DNA from: Pseudopyrenochaeta lycopersici
Lineage: Eukaryota; Ascomycota; Dothideomycetes; Pleosporales; Pseudopyrenochaetaceae
Length of the DNA: 64,000 nt
Direction of reading: 5' to 3'
Assembly (NCBI GenBank): GCA_003313425.1
Contig: NHZP01000001.1
Location: forward strand, 1,364,001 to 1,428,000
The notes under the pieces are model-generated. The model was not told the origin of the DNA, ran no database searches, and saw only the letters and a list, made by a program, of their open reading frames with translations. Within the stretch, counting starts at the first letter, position 1. Every line of letters begins with the position of its first letter. Below, piece by piece: positions 55,687 to 64,000 of the stretch. The position numbers were made by a program, and so were the translations under genes.

Positions 55687-56904
55687 ATGGCGCCCAAAAC
55701 CCCAGCACTCCGAACTATCCACCTTGATGGCACAACCCTTGAAGGTGGCGGTCAACTCGTCCGCCTAGCCCTTGGTCTCTCCAGCTTGACTAAGAAGCCA
55801 ATCGCAATCACCAATATTCGTGGTAAACGCTCAGGAGGCGGCGGTCTCAAGTCTCAACATTTGACCTGCGTCCAGTGGCTTGGGCAAGCATGCAAGGCGC
55901 GGGTAAGTGGAGTAGGATTGAAGAGCAAGGAGATTACATTTGTGCCAAATTCAACAAGATGGAGGAATGATGAGCTTGATATTGGAGAAGTGAGAATCAA
56001 TCAAAATACGCCAGGCAGCGTTAATATGATCCTTCAAGCTATCCTTCCTTATCTTCTCTTCAGTGGGGCGAAGGAGACGATTAGGGTGCGAATTACTGGA
56101 GGGACAAATGTTTCAAATTCGCCTTCATACGAGTATGTCACTCAAGTCCTGATACCGATGCTGGGCCTCATTGGTATTCCACGCATCGAAGCACAATTAC
56201 ACTCACGTGGTTGGTCGCACGGTAGTACTAGGTTGGGTAGTCTTACCTACACTATCACGCCTTTGTCGGGCATACTTCCTAGCTTCCAATTAGTGGAGCG
56301 GGGAGACATCTGCAGTGTGAAAGCCACAGTTATTGCCCCCAGGGAGACGGAACAACACTTTCGTGACGAACTGGACGTCATGTTCGAGAAGTGCGCATCG
56401 AGAATATTCGGCAATACCCCAGACCCTGACATCGAGGTCACTTTTGAAGACTCACACCACGAGAAGCGATACTATGTCCTCCTTGTAGCCACAACAGCAA
56501 CAGGCATGAAGCTTGGTCGCGATTGGCTCTACGATCAGGCCATACGGCCGGGTAAAACAGAGAAGATTGTACCAACTATCATCAAAAGGGTGTCTGACGA
56601 GCTTCTCGGCGAGATTGAACATGGTGGCTGTGGCGATGAGTACTTACGAGACCAATTGGTTGTGTTTCAGGCGCTGGCAAAGGGCAAGAGCACTGTATAC
56701 GGTGGTAGAAGTAAAGGACAAATCCTACTAGAACCAAGCCTACATACTAAGACTGCCATGTGGGTTGCCAAAGAGATCATAGGTGTAGAGTTTGATGAAG
56801 ATGGTGGATGCGATGGAATTGGCTTGAATCCTCGGCGGAATGAAGGAAGAGATGGAGTCGAAGACTTGGCTCACAGCATGGACAACCTTGAACTGGCAGC
56901 ATAA
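55687..56904 (+). CDS. RNA 3'-terminal phosphate cyclase
   Basis: Converts RNA 3'-phosphate to 2',3'-cyclic phosphate using ATP through a covalent enzyme-AMP. Intronless, 405 aa. Family blocks: LEGGGQLVRLALGLSSLT, ITNIRGKRSGGGGLKSQHL, ITGGTNVSNSPSYEYV, the central insert domain, and the C-terminal LLEPSLHTKTAMW, whose His (about 353) corresponds to the adenylated catalytic His of bacterial RtcA. The nucleophile is thus kept, which argues for a true cyclase (RtcA type) rather than the non-catalytic ribosome-biogenesis paralogue Rcl1. The extreme C-terminal 40 residues are acidic and poorly conserved-looking. It converges with the MFS gene, with 59 bp between the stops. Confidence 0.92.
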   Translation: MAPKTPALRTIHLDGTTLEGGGQLVRLALGLSSLTKKPIAITNIRGKRSGGGGLKSQHLTCVQWLGQACKARVSGVGLKSKEITFVPNSTRWRNDELDIGEVRINQNTPGSVNMILQAILPYLLFSGAKETIRVRITGGTNVSNSPSYEYVTQVLIPMLGLIGIPRIEAQLHSRGWSHGSTRLGSLTYTITPLSGILPSFQLVERGDICSVKATVIAPRETEQHFRDELDVMFEKCASRIFGNTPDPDIEVTFEDSHHEKRYYVLLVATTATGMKLGRDWLYDQAIRPGKTEKIVPTIIKRVSDELLGEIEHGGCGDEYLRDQLVVFQALAKGKSTVYGGRSKGQILLEPSLHTKTAMWVAKEIIGVEFDEDGGCDGIGLNPRRNEGRDGVEDLAHSMDNLELAA

Positions 56905-56963
56905 TAAGCATTCTTGCCATTTTTCACGTTCATTAAAATACCTATGATCGCTCAAGTATACTC

Positions 56964-58538
56964 CTATAGTGCATACCTGAAATGGCTCGCCTTGCCATCT
57001 GTTAAATCGCTGAATCCGTCTTGGACAGCTTGCTCATCCTCTCCTTGTCCATAGAGCTTATCTCTCCTTTTATTCTCCCACCACATGTACTGCCTCAATG
57101 CCAACGCGACAACTACCATACCACAGTAACACGCAACGAGGCCCGTCAGTGCAGAGAAGTACCTTGGAGCCTCCCTTGGGAAGAAAATATTTGCGCCTGC
57201 GATGTTCCCAGCCGCATAGAACAAGAACCACAAGCCGTTCGCAGTGCTGCGTTTCGTGTGTCCCGCAATGTTTGTGGTAAGGAGGTTCCAGGATAGGATT
57301 ACAGGGGCTCCAATGATGTATTGTAGCCACGTGCATCCAACGAGACTCCAGCGCTGGGATAAGGGCGTGAGACGGATGCCCAGCAGCCCAGCAAGTGGCG
57401 GGAGGCATATAAATGCTAAGATCAGACAACGAGTATTTTTGAAGTATCCTGCTGCCAGTCCACACAAAGGAACAACGACGAATTCGATGGCGCCGGTGGG
57501 TAGTTGCAGCAATGTAGCGTAAATGCCAGAGAAGCCGAAGCCTTTGATAAGGGAGGAAGCAAAGTTTGATACTCCGCCATTAACAACACCGCAGCCGAGG
57601 CCGATGAGCACAAGGCAGTGCACTTTAAAATCCAGTAACGCTTCGATGCCTTGTGCTTTATGGAACTGCTTTGTCTTGACGCCGATCATGTTACTCGCGA
57701 TTCTATCGATGGCAACAATTCGTTGTTTGTGTGTAAGAAACTTGGCGGATGAAGGCGAGTCGGGCATTACCCAGAGGAAAATCCATGCCCATACGAAGTT
57801 CAAGAGCCCTATGACGAGGAAGATGAGCTGCCAGGTCTTGATATTAGGACTATGTGCGTGGCCGAGTCCGTAGCCAAGCAGTGCGCCGACCATAGTCGCC
57901 ACTCCGTTGAAGGCGAGGAAAACACACATACGTAGCGGTTGCTCAGATCGCGTGTAGAACATGGAGACGATGTTCATGATAGCGGGTGAGATCGAGGCTT
58001 CGAACATACCCAGCAGGAACCGAAGCGCGAGAATGCCGGCGTAGTTCTTCGCCGCAACGTGGCAGCATAGTAGAAGCGACCAAAGGAGAATCATGGAACC
58101 GGTATATTTTGAGACTGGTAGTCGTTGGATCAGATAGTTGGCAGGGAGAGCCCAGAACAGGTAGCCGAAGTTGAATATGGCCGCAACCCATCCGTACCGC
58201 GCCCCTTGGAGGCCAAGGTCAGGGGTCAGGGTATATGCGTTGGCGTAGTTGAGGGAAAGCTTGTCAAGGAATTGGATTGTATAGGTTACGCAGATCTGTG
58301 GCAATGTTCAGCATCGATTAAGATTGTCAACTATCTTTGAACGTACCATGGGCATGATCACCCAATCGATTTTACGAAGAACAACTTTCCTCTCAGCGAG
58401 AAGCTCTTCTCTGGAATACTGTCTGACTTCAAGGTACAAATCTGCGCCAATATCGCGCATCTGCTTTTCAGCGGCCAATTGGCCTTCATTGATGCTGGGC
58501 TCTCGTACTGGCGAGACATCCTGTCGTTTCTCCGTCAT
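56964..58538 (-). CDS. MFS transporter, Dal5 / anion:cation symporter type
   Basis: Plasma-membrane permease of the allantoate/vitamin/organic-anion (ACS, Dal5-like) branch of the major facilitator superfamily. Two exons, with the intron at 58296-58346, give 507 aa. A charged cytoplasmic N-terminus (to about residue 60) leads into about 12 hydrophobic helices. Typical branch motifs: FLDKLSLNYANAYTLTPDLG, GWVAAIFNFGYLFWALPANY, FLLGMFEASISPAIMNIV, NFVWAWIFLWVMPDSPSSAKFL split by a loop, and AGHTKRSTANGLWFLFYAAGN. The C-terminal tail is hydrophilic. Substrate cannot be read from sequence; family members move allantoate, nicotinate, pantothenate or similar anions. Confidence 0.9.
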
Positions 58539-59200
58539 CGTGACCTCAAATACTACAAATCATGCGCTGTATGAAATTTGGTGATGAGTTCGAGACAGTC
58601 GAAGGGCGTAGAAATATGTTGACCCAGGCGTTGAGAGCACTCGCAACTGGTAACGTCCCTACTTGAGCGCCAATTGCGGGATGGACGTTACTTATGCCCG
58701 GAGCCTCGCACACTATCCCACCCTTGGCGTTTGCCTCAACAACAGTAGAGACTGCTATCATGGTATCTTTCCCAGGTACTCTTATCGCCGCGTGACGAGC
58801 GCTGCCTATCTTTACCCATGCTGGCCGTAGCACGAATGCATGTCGCTGCAATTGACGTCGTTGATGTTGATCCTTCGGTAAGTCGAATCAGGCAATTCTC
58901 GGATAGGAATACCCCGAATGGTATAGTTTATGCATTGATGCTGTGGACTGGGAAGAAAGCCGAATACTGATAACATGAGAGGAAAGATTGCTTATTGAAC
59001 TTGCGCACAGAAATTGGAACATTGTTATGCATTCTTCTGCTGATTGAAGCTGGCATTGGATTCCTCTCGAAATTTCGGGTATCAATGATCTCATATTGCG
59101 ATAACAAAGTGCGCTAATGGTGCACGAAAGAAGCACTCTTGAGTGCTGTCGAGCGCAGGGAGACTCAAGTCCCCCGGATCTGGCATCCCTGGAAATTTCT
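58539..59200. other. Promoter region of the MFS gene
   Basis: Spacer between tandem minus-strand genes. No other gene is seen. Confidence 0.6.
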
Positions 59201-60204
59201 TTATTTCCAAAGCCCATAAGGCCCCTGTGTGAACTTCCAAAGCTTCACTGTGCCGTCCTCACTACCAGTTGCATAGAGCTTCCCGTCTGGGGAAAAGCTT
59301 GCTGACCAAATAGGTCCATGGTGGCCTTTGTTCGTCTCTAGTTCTTTCTCCTCATCAAAATCCCAGACCCTTACCCAAGTGTCATTCTGGTTGCTACCAC
59401 CAGTGACAAACCTCCGCTGACCGCTATGTAAAGCAACACTGGCGATCTCATAAGGTGTCTTGATGCTCTTGATGAGCGAACCAGGTGCTAGGCTGTTGAA
59501 GAAGTAGACACTGTTTCCAGCGGCCACGCTCAGCACGCCTTCCGAGGAGGTGTTATCCAACTCGCACGAACCCAAAACGCCTTCGATCGCGGCCTCCCCA
59601 ATGGTGGACTCTTGCCGTAGGTCCCACCACCGCACTTTCTTGTCCTCTGCTGCCGTGATCACAATATTCGGATCAGATGTCCACACAATCGACTTGATCG
59701 TGCCGCCGTGAACGCCCGCACCAATCTCAAAGCTGGTCGCCGAATCGCTCCGAGAGAGGTCATATATGCGCAATTTCTTCTCCATTCCACCTGTTGCGAG
59801 AATCTGAGGTTGAGGCTGATTTGGAAATGCGACTGCACGAACGATGTGATTGTGCGAAAGAGTGTGTAGGGCTTCACCAGTATGTGTGTCCCATACCTTT
59901 CTAAGTGTCGTTAATAGTGTTTTCTTTGATATAAAGGTTGTACCTACGCAGAGAAATCTGCTGAAGCCGTTGCGGCTAAGGAGGCATCCGAAGAGAGTCT
60001 TGCTTGCCAAACTGCGCCTTTGTGACCCAAGAAAGTACCAATCCAATCACCAGTGATACCGTCACGGAGCATGGGATTGCCGTCCTTGCATGCAGATATA
60101 ATGTAGTATTGGTCCTCGTCTACAATGGAAGAGAGGTGTATATGCGGGACGGGTCGTGAATGCCCGTGGCAGGTAAGGGGCACGACTTTAGTCGTGTCAG
60201 GCAT
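59201..60204 (-). CDS. WD40 protein, STRAP/unrip-like
   Basis: Seven-bladed WD40 propeller resembling serine/threonine kinase receptor-associated protein (STRAP/unrip), which in animals partners with the SMN complex. Two exons, with the intron at 59901-59947, give 318 aa, near the family size. Repeats include CHGHSRPVPHI, GHKGAVWQARLSSDASLAAT, HNHIVRAVAF, IVWTSDPNIVITAAEDKKVR, WWDLRQ, RFVTGGSNQNDTWVRVWD and the family-typical GHHGPIWSASFSPDGKLYAT with SEDGTVKLW. It ends QGPYGLWK, as in STRAP orthologues. In fungi its partner is less clear. The start is at MPDTTKVVPLTCHGH, the first ATG of the frame. Confidence 0.9.
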
Positions 60205-61555
60205 GGTCAAGTAGCAACTGCGCTTGTACGATTCCGGCAGGGGACGAAGGAGTGATGAGCAATCGAGAGGGCCCCGAAAGCCCTACTGAAAGCAGTTCGA
60301 GAGCGGTGAGGCTTGGGGATAGGAGGGCGTGTGATCTGTCTGGGATATCGCTATATGGAGTTGGAGGGGTACTGGTGCTGAGTGCTATAACTGATCTGGT
60401 AGCTGGTTTGGCAAGGGGAAAGGACACAAAAGAGCGCGAACAATGCAAAATGGGCGGAATTGGGTCGTAACGTCGTGAAAGTGGTTTGGCTGAAATGTCG
60501 CAAAAGCAATCAGAGCCCCTCGAGGGGAAAGTTGAAACGACCGTTTCGATCTCCTAGCGCCGGATAAATTCCGGAACCGAGGCTTGCATTCACCGCAGAA
60601 AGCCACCATCAATTATCGAACCAATCTTGCATTGCGAATGCTTCTTTTCCATCAAGCAGTGCCCTGTAATCCGCTTTTCAGATTAGAATTCATTCATCTC
60701 TCTGTTCCTTTTCCAGATTTGCTCGATATCCCCATGGCAACTCTTGTAAGTCATGTATCGTGATCAGGTGAAAGCCACACAATCCCCTGCAGCCGTTCCG
60801 CCTTCCCTCATAGCTCCCAAAATCAGATCTCCCTCGTTCTAATTCATTTGCTTTTGTAAAATAACACTTAGTGCACTGTAAAGGAATCTCGTCAGAGTTA
60901 GCTAAGATGCAGACTGAGCTGTTGAGACGGCGCTGAATCTATTGGTGGACTTATAAACTAAAAGATCTTACGGCCCACGAACAATTAAATACTGATCATA
61001 GAAAAATATGAGCAGCCTAATTGTATGGGCCAAATATGTTATGGAATGGGCTGTCAACCAGTCGTGCCTATTCTTTCGTAGAACTGCTCTTGTCATAAGC
61101 TTCGCCTGACTATATATATTGTTCTAATACTGGTGTTCATCCTGGTCGCTGTTGACAAAAAAATCAAGAAATCTATTTTTTATATAGGTAATCGAAGCTT
61201 ATCGTGTATCCACAAGCGCCAGGAGAATGATTTGGCAGTGTTCGACGTAGTAGACTTGAATCAAACAGTCCTTAGGAACATCTCAGGACAGGCATACTGC
61301 TAGGAAAGGGCCTCGTGATTGGTTCAAAGAATCGTTGCAACCGTATGACTCCTCCTTGTTTACATAGTGCAAGAAACTCATTGCCACAACAGCGAAGTGA
61401 AAGCCTTGTCAGTTCTACTCTTCACTCGCTCATATATCTCTCCCTCGCACCAACACCCCTTATATCAACAGCCTCCTTCTCGAACCCGCTTCAACCGCCC
61501 ACTCAACTTCAATAAGTAACCACTTTGCACAGTCGAACTTTTTCTCTTCAACGGC
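60205..61555. other. Divergent promoter region with an orphan first-exon-like motif
   Basis: About 1.35 kb between the STRAP-like and F-box genes. Near 60734 an ATG preceded by a pyrimidine-rich tract is followed after four codons by a strong GTAAGT donor, but I find no convincing downstream exons. The rest, especially 60.9-61.2 kb, is AT-rich and shows nothing. Confidence 0.5.
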
Positions 61556-62953
61556 ATGACGAACCTTGCAGCTACGTTACAACCATCGCGCAAATCAAAA
61601 CTTGAGCATCTTCCCGATGAGCTACTACTCCAAATTATGGGATATCTACGCTCACCAACACTCAAAAATATTGCATCTCTGAGCAGATATCTTCGGCCCA
61701 TTGTTGAGGATGCTTTGTACAAACACATCAGCATCGCACCCTTCCCGATCTTCGGCTCGCAGCGCTCCTATCCGATGTTGAGATTACTTGAAACTCTACT
61801 CACTCGACCTGATCTGGCAATTAGGGTCACGTCACTCGCTATGTGGGTCGAAGATGATAAAATCACGAGAGAAGTCAAAACTATCTCAGGTTTGGCTCTT
61901 CCTTGTTTGGGCCCCATAGAGATTCACTACTCTGCCGCGGAACTTGCAGGAGTCATTCTTTGGGCGCTGCCATCTATACAAACACTCGAGCTCGATGTGA
62001 TGTCATTGCGAAGTAACGGTATGGGGCCACTTCGTCCCTTGGCATCACTGTTCGCAAGGATCCCACAGCAGGACTTAGATTTAGTTCCGGCATTACAAAA
62101 TGTTCGTACTCTAGTTTGGGCAGGCTCCGAAATATCATTCAGCCTTGCTAGTCTACCCAAGCTAGAGCATCTTACTCTGGTCAGCCATTGCGTTTTCAAT
62201 CGCTCAGTCGACCACCAGAAGATCTCGAATATCACTTCGCTGTCTCTCAATGCAGATACACGCATTCTTCTTCCGCCATGGCAAGTGGGGAGCCCGCACA
62301 GGGTTCAACAACTATCCTTCTTCCTCGAGGGATGCCTATTTCTCAAAAAATTGGTTGTCGCAATTAATGATGTTCCAATTGCGCTTCGAACAAATGCCCT
62401 CCTCGGCAAGCCTACAGAGGGGCAGATTGACATCCTAGTTGAGTCCATCGGAGAGGCAGTCCCCTCTTTAGAAGATCTTGAAATCGTCTTAGAGCAAGAG
62501 GATAACAACTGGTGGCTCGATCATATTCAGCCTGTTACAGTTCTGCGTAATCTGACCAAGTTGAAGTCTATCAAAATGCCACAAAAATGTTTGCTCGGTG
62601 ACGATCAAGCCAACACATCGATCGTGGCGAGGGGTATATATGAGCTATTGCCAGAGAGTCTCGAACGTCTCGAGCTTCAGTACCCAAGCAAGCACATACT
62701 AAAGTTCTTTGAACATTTGATCCAGGAACGCAGATATTGCCCAAATCTGGAAAAGGTTGTTGTCCATTGCGCAAACTACGGTCAAGGGCTTCCCTATCAT
62801 CAACAAGACGACGGTGGTATGCGAAAGATCTGGGAAGACAAGCAAGTCGGTAAAACGTTTCGCGAGGCAGGTATCAATGCAGACTTGCGCAACCAGGAGA
62901 TGCATATTTCATATATGATGTCGGAACAACCTAAGCTGATTTCACACAGTTGA
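61556..62953 (+). CDS. F-box protein of unknown target
   Basis: Intronless, 465 aa. An N-terminal F-box (residues about 15-60: LEHLPDELLLQIMGYLRSPT, LKNIASLSRYLRPIVEDALY) is followed by a Leu-rich region with irregular LRR-like strands (LPKLEHLTLVSHC, ITSLSLNAD, LEDLEIVLE, LESLERLELQYP type). Such proteins are substrate adaptors of SCF ubiquitin ligases. Filamentous ascomycetes carry many lineage-specific members with no assigned substrate, and I cannot name one here. The ATG at 61556 lies just before the F-box. Confidence 0.82.
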   Translation: MTNLAATLQPSRKSKLEHLPDELLLQIMGYLRSPTLKNIASLSRYLRPIVEDALYKHISIAPFPIFGSQRSYPMLRLLETLLTRPDLAIRVTSLAMWVEDDKITREVKTISGLALPCLGPIEIHYSAAELAGVILWALPSIQTLELDVMSLRSNGMGPLRPLASLFARIPQQDLDLVPALQNVRTLVWAGSEISFSLASLPKLEHLTLVSHCVFNRSVDHQKISNITSLSLNADTRILLPPWQVGSPHRVQQLSFFLEGCLFLKKLVVAINDVPIALRTNALLGKPTEGQIDILVESIGEAVPSLEDLEIVLEQEDNNWWLDHIQPVTVLRNLTKLKSIKMPQKCLLGDDQANTSIVARGIYELLPESLERLELQYPSKHILKFFEHLIQERRYCPNLEKVVVHCANYGQGLPYHQQDDGGMRKIWEDKQVGKTFREAGINADLRNQEMHISYMMSEQPKLISHS

Positions 62954-64000
62954 GCAGCATTCACCTTCTGGTCAACCATGACATTTCCACTTAAACGTAT
63001 ATGGTTTCATACAGCTATAAAAAATATCAGAAGAAGTTTCGGAAGCTATTGCTATTGAAGGTTTCCACCAGGAGTTACTCGGAAGGGAATGGACTGGTCG
63101 AAATCCTTAATGGCCTCCTCTTCAGTATTCTTTATAGATAGTCTAGCATATGGTGAAGGTCACTATTAGCTTGCCTAGAAGCACATAATTCACGTTTTGG
63201 TGTCTTCATCTGAGCCGTCTCAACAAGTTTCGGAAAATTCGCTCGACTGGTGTTGCGCCTTCCGGGGCGTCAGGCTATATAGCTATATAAGTCAGCCTGT
63301 TTTTTTAAGGTCTATAGACTTACAAATGTGGTTGGAAATAAAATTGAGTGATTAGACCAAAGGGACACTTTTTATTTCCTTTGTGTTGAATCACGTTGTC
63401 CCATATACTCTGTTTAAGTCGAAGTTGGGTAATAAAAAATCTGCAAGAACCAGTAGTTCTTTCTTTCTCTTTCTCTCGCTGAACTTGCTTGCTTCTTCTT
63501 TGTATATGATTATCGGTGATAGCGCTTTCGTGATGTCCGCGCCTTAATGTTCGAGCACAACCTGAAATGTGAGACATTCGGACGGGGTTGGAAGGCCCTA
63601 CGGCGGCGCAGTTGTTTGTGCCCCGCTCCTTCATGACTGCGCCGCATGGGAGGAGGGGGAAGGTGAGTTAGCGCATTACGACTAGGATTAAGGGTAGGTA
63701 GTACATGTATTTATAACATTACCTTGAGGCGGTGCACATGTTTTGCCTCAAGCGCCGCAAACTACCCTCCACTACTCAGCCGTCCACTACTCACAGACCA
63801 CTTCCATCAAAGATGTCAGCAACTTCATGATGTTGGAAAAGCAATGAGACAACCCATTTAAGTTAATTCAGGCACGGTTTGTGGTCACTCGTCATCCGCG
63901 CAGATTAACAGTATTGACCTCAACACTGATCAAATTATACCAACACACTGCATTCAATGTTATTCCAACTATGCAATGAAAGCCAAAACAGCGTTGGAAT
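62954..64000. other. Right-end intergenic region
   Basis: 3' flank of the F-box gene and about 1 kb of sequence with no supported gene; the frame at 63320-63634 (minus) has no motifs. A CTTTCTCTTTCTCTC-like pyrimidine tract lies near 63460. Nothing else is recognised. Confidence 0.55.

Noticed and set aside
63320..63634. 104-codon minus-strand frame near the right end
   Set aside because: Low-complexity Lys/Arg content over a pyrimidine tract; no family features.

Overview
The window looks like nuclear DNA of a filamentous ascomycete (Pezizomycotina), most probably a Dothideomycete near the Pleosporales. Direct evidence: monocistronic genes on both strands, short introns of about 45-90 bp with GTRNGT donors, CTRAC-type branch points and YAG acceptors, and a typical fungal gene set (Syp1, Aur1, Mdl1, Gbp2-like, GH47, fungal C14 caspase-like, DUF6594). 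The order-level placement is inference. No tRNA, rRNA, CRISPR array, intact transposon or long terminal repeat was recognised.

Left part (1-23.2 kb), mostly housekeeping: an Mo25/Hym1 homologue (-), a Csk1-like kinase (-), the endocytic F-BAR/muHD protein Syp1 (+), an SR/RGG three-RRM Gbp2/Hrb1-like protein with leader introns (+), a mitochondrial carrier (-), an NYN-domain putative RNase (+), the inositol phosphorylceramide synthase Aur1 (+) and a mercuric-reductase-like flavoenzyme (+). Large 5' leader/promoter regions precede the Gbp2-like gene and AUR1.

Middle part (24-36 kb): a peroxisomal-type acyl-CoA oxidase (-), a class I alpha-mannosidase (-), a secreted/one-TM wall-type protein (+), and a cytochrome P450 reductase-like protein that keeps the FAD/NADPH module but lacks an FMN domain (-). 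The intergenic DNA is longer here and holds decayed coding scraps.

Accessory part (36.9-49.6 kb): the most interesting region. Two intronless paralogous TPR-CHAT putative proteases (1342 and 994 aa, both -) flank an intronless caspase-like C14 peptidase (665 aa, +), with a decayed mitochondrial-carrier pseudogene inside and a DUF6594 membrane-protein gene next door. All three peptidase-like proteins keep a visible His/Cys dyad. The arrangement suggests a caspase-clan proteolytic module, possibly for regulated cell death or allorecognition; this function is inference.

Right part (50.9-64 kb): a mitochondrially targeted cupin (-), the mitochondrial ABC half-transporter Mdl1 (-), an RNA 3'-phosphate cyclase (+), a Dal5-type MFS transporter (-), a STRAP-like WD40 protein (-) and an F-box protein (+), then about 1 kb without a recognised gene. 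All exon structures were derived by reading splice sites; for each spliced gene the summed exon lengths are a multiple of three.
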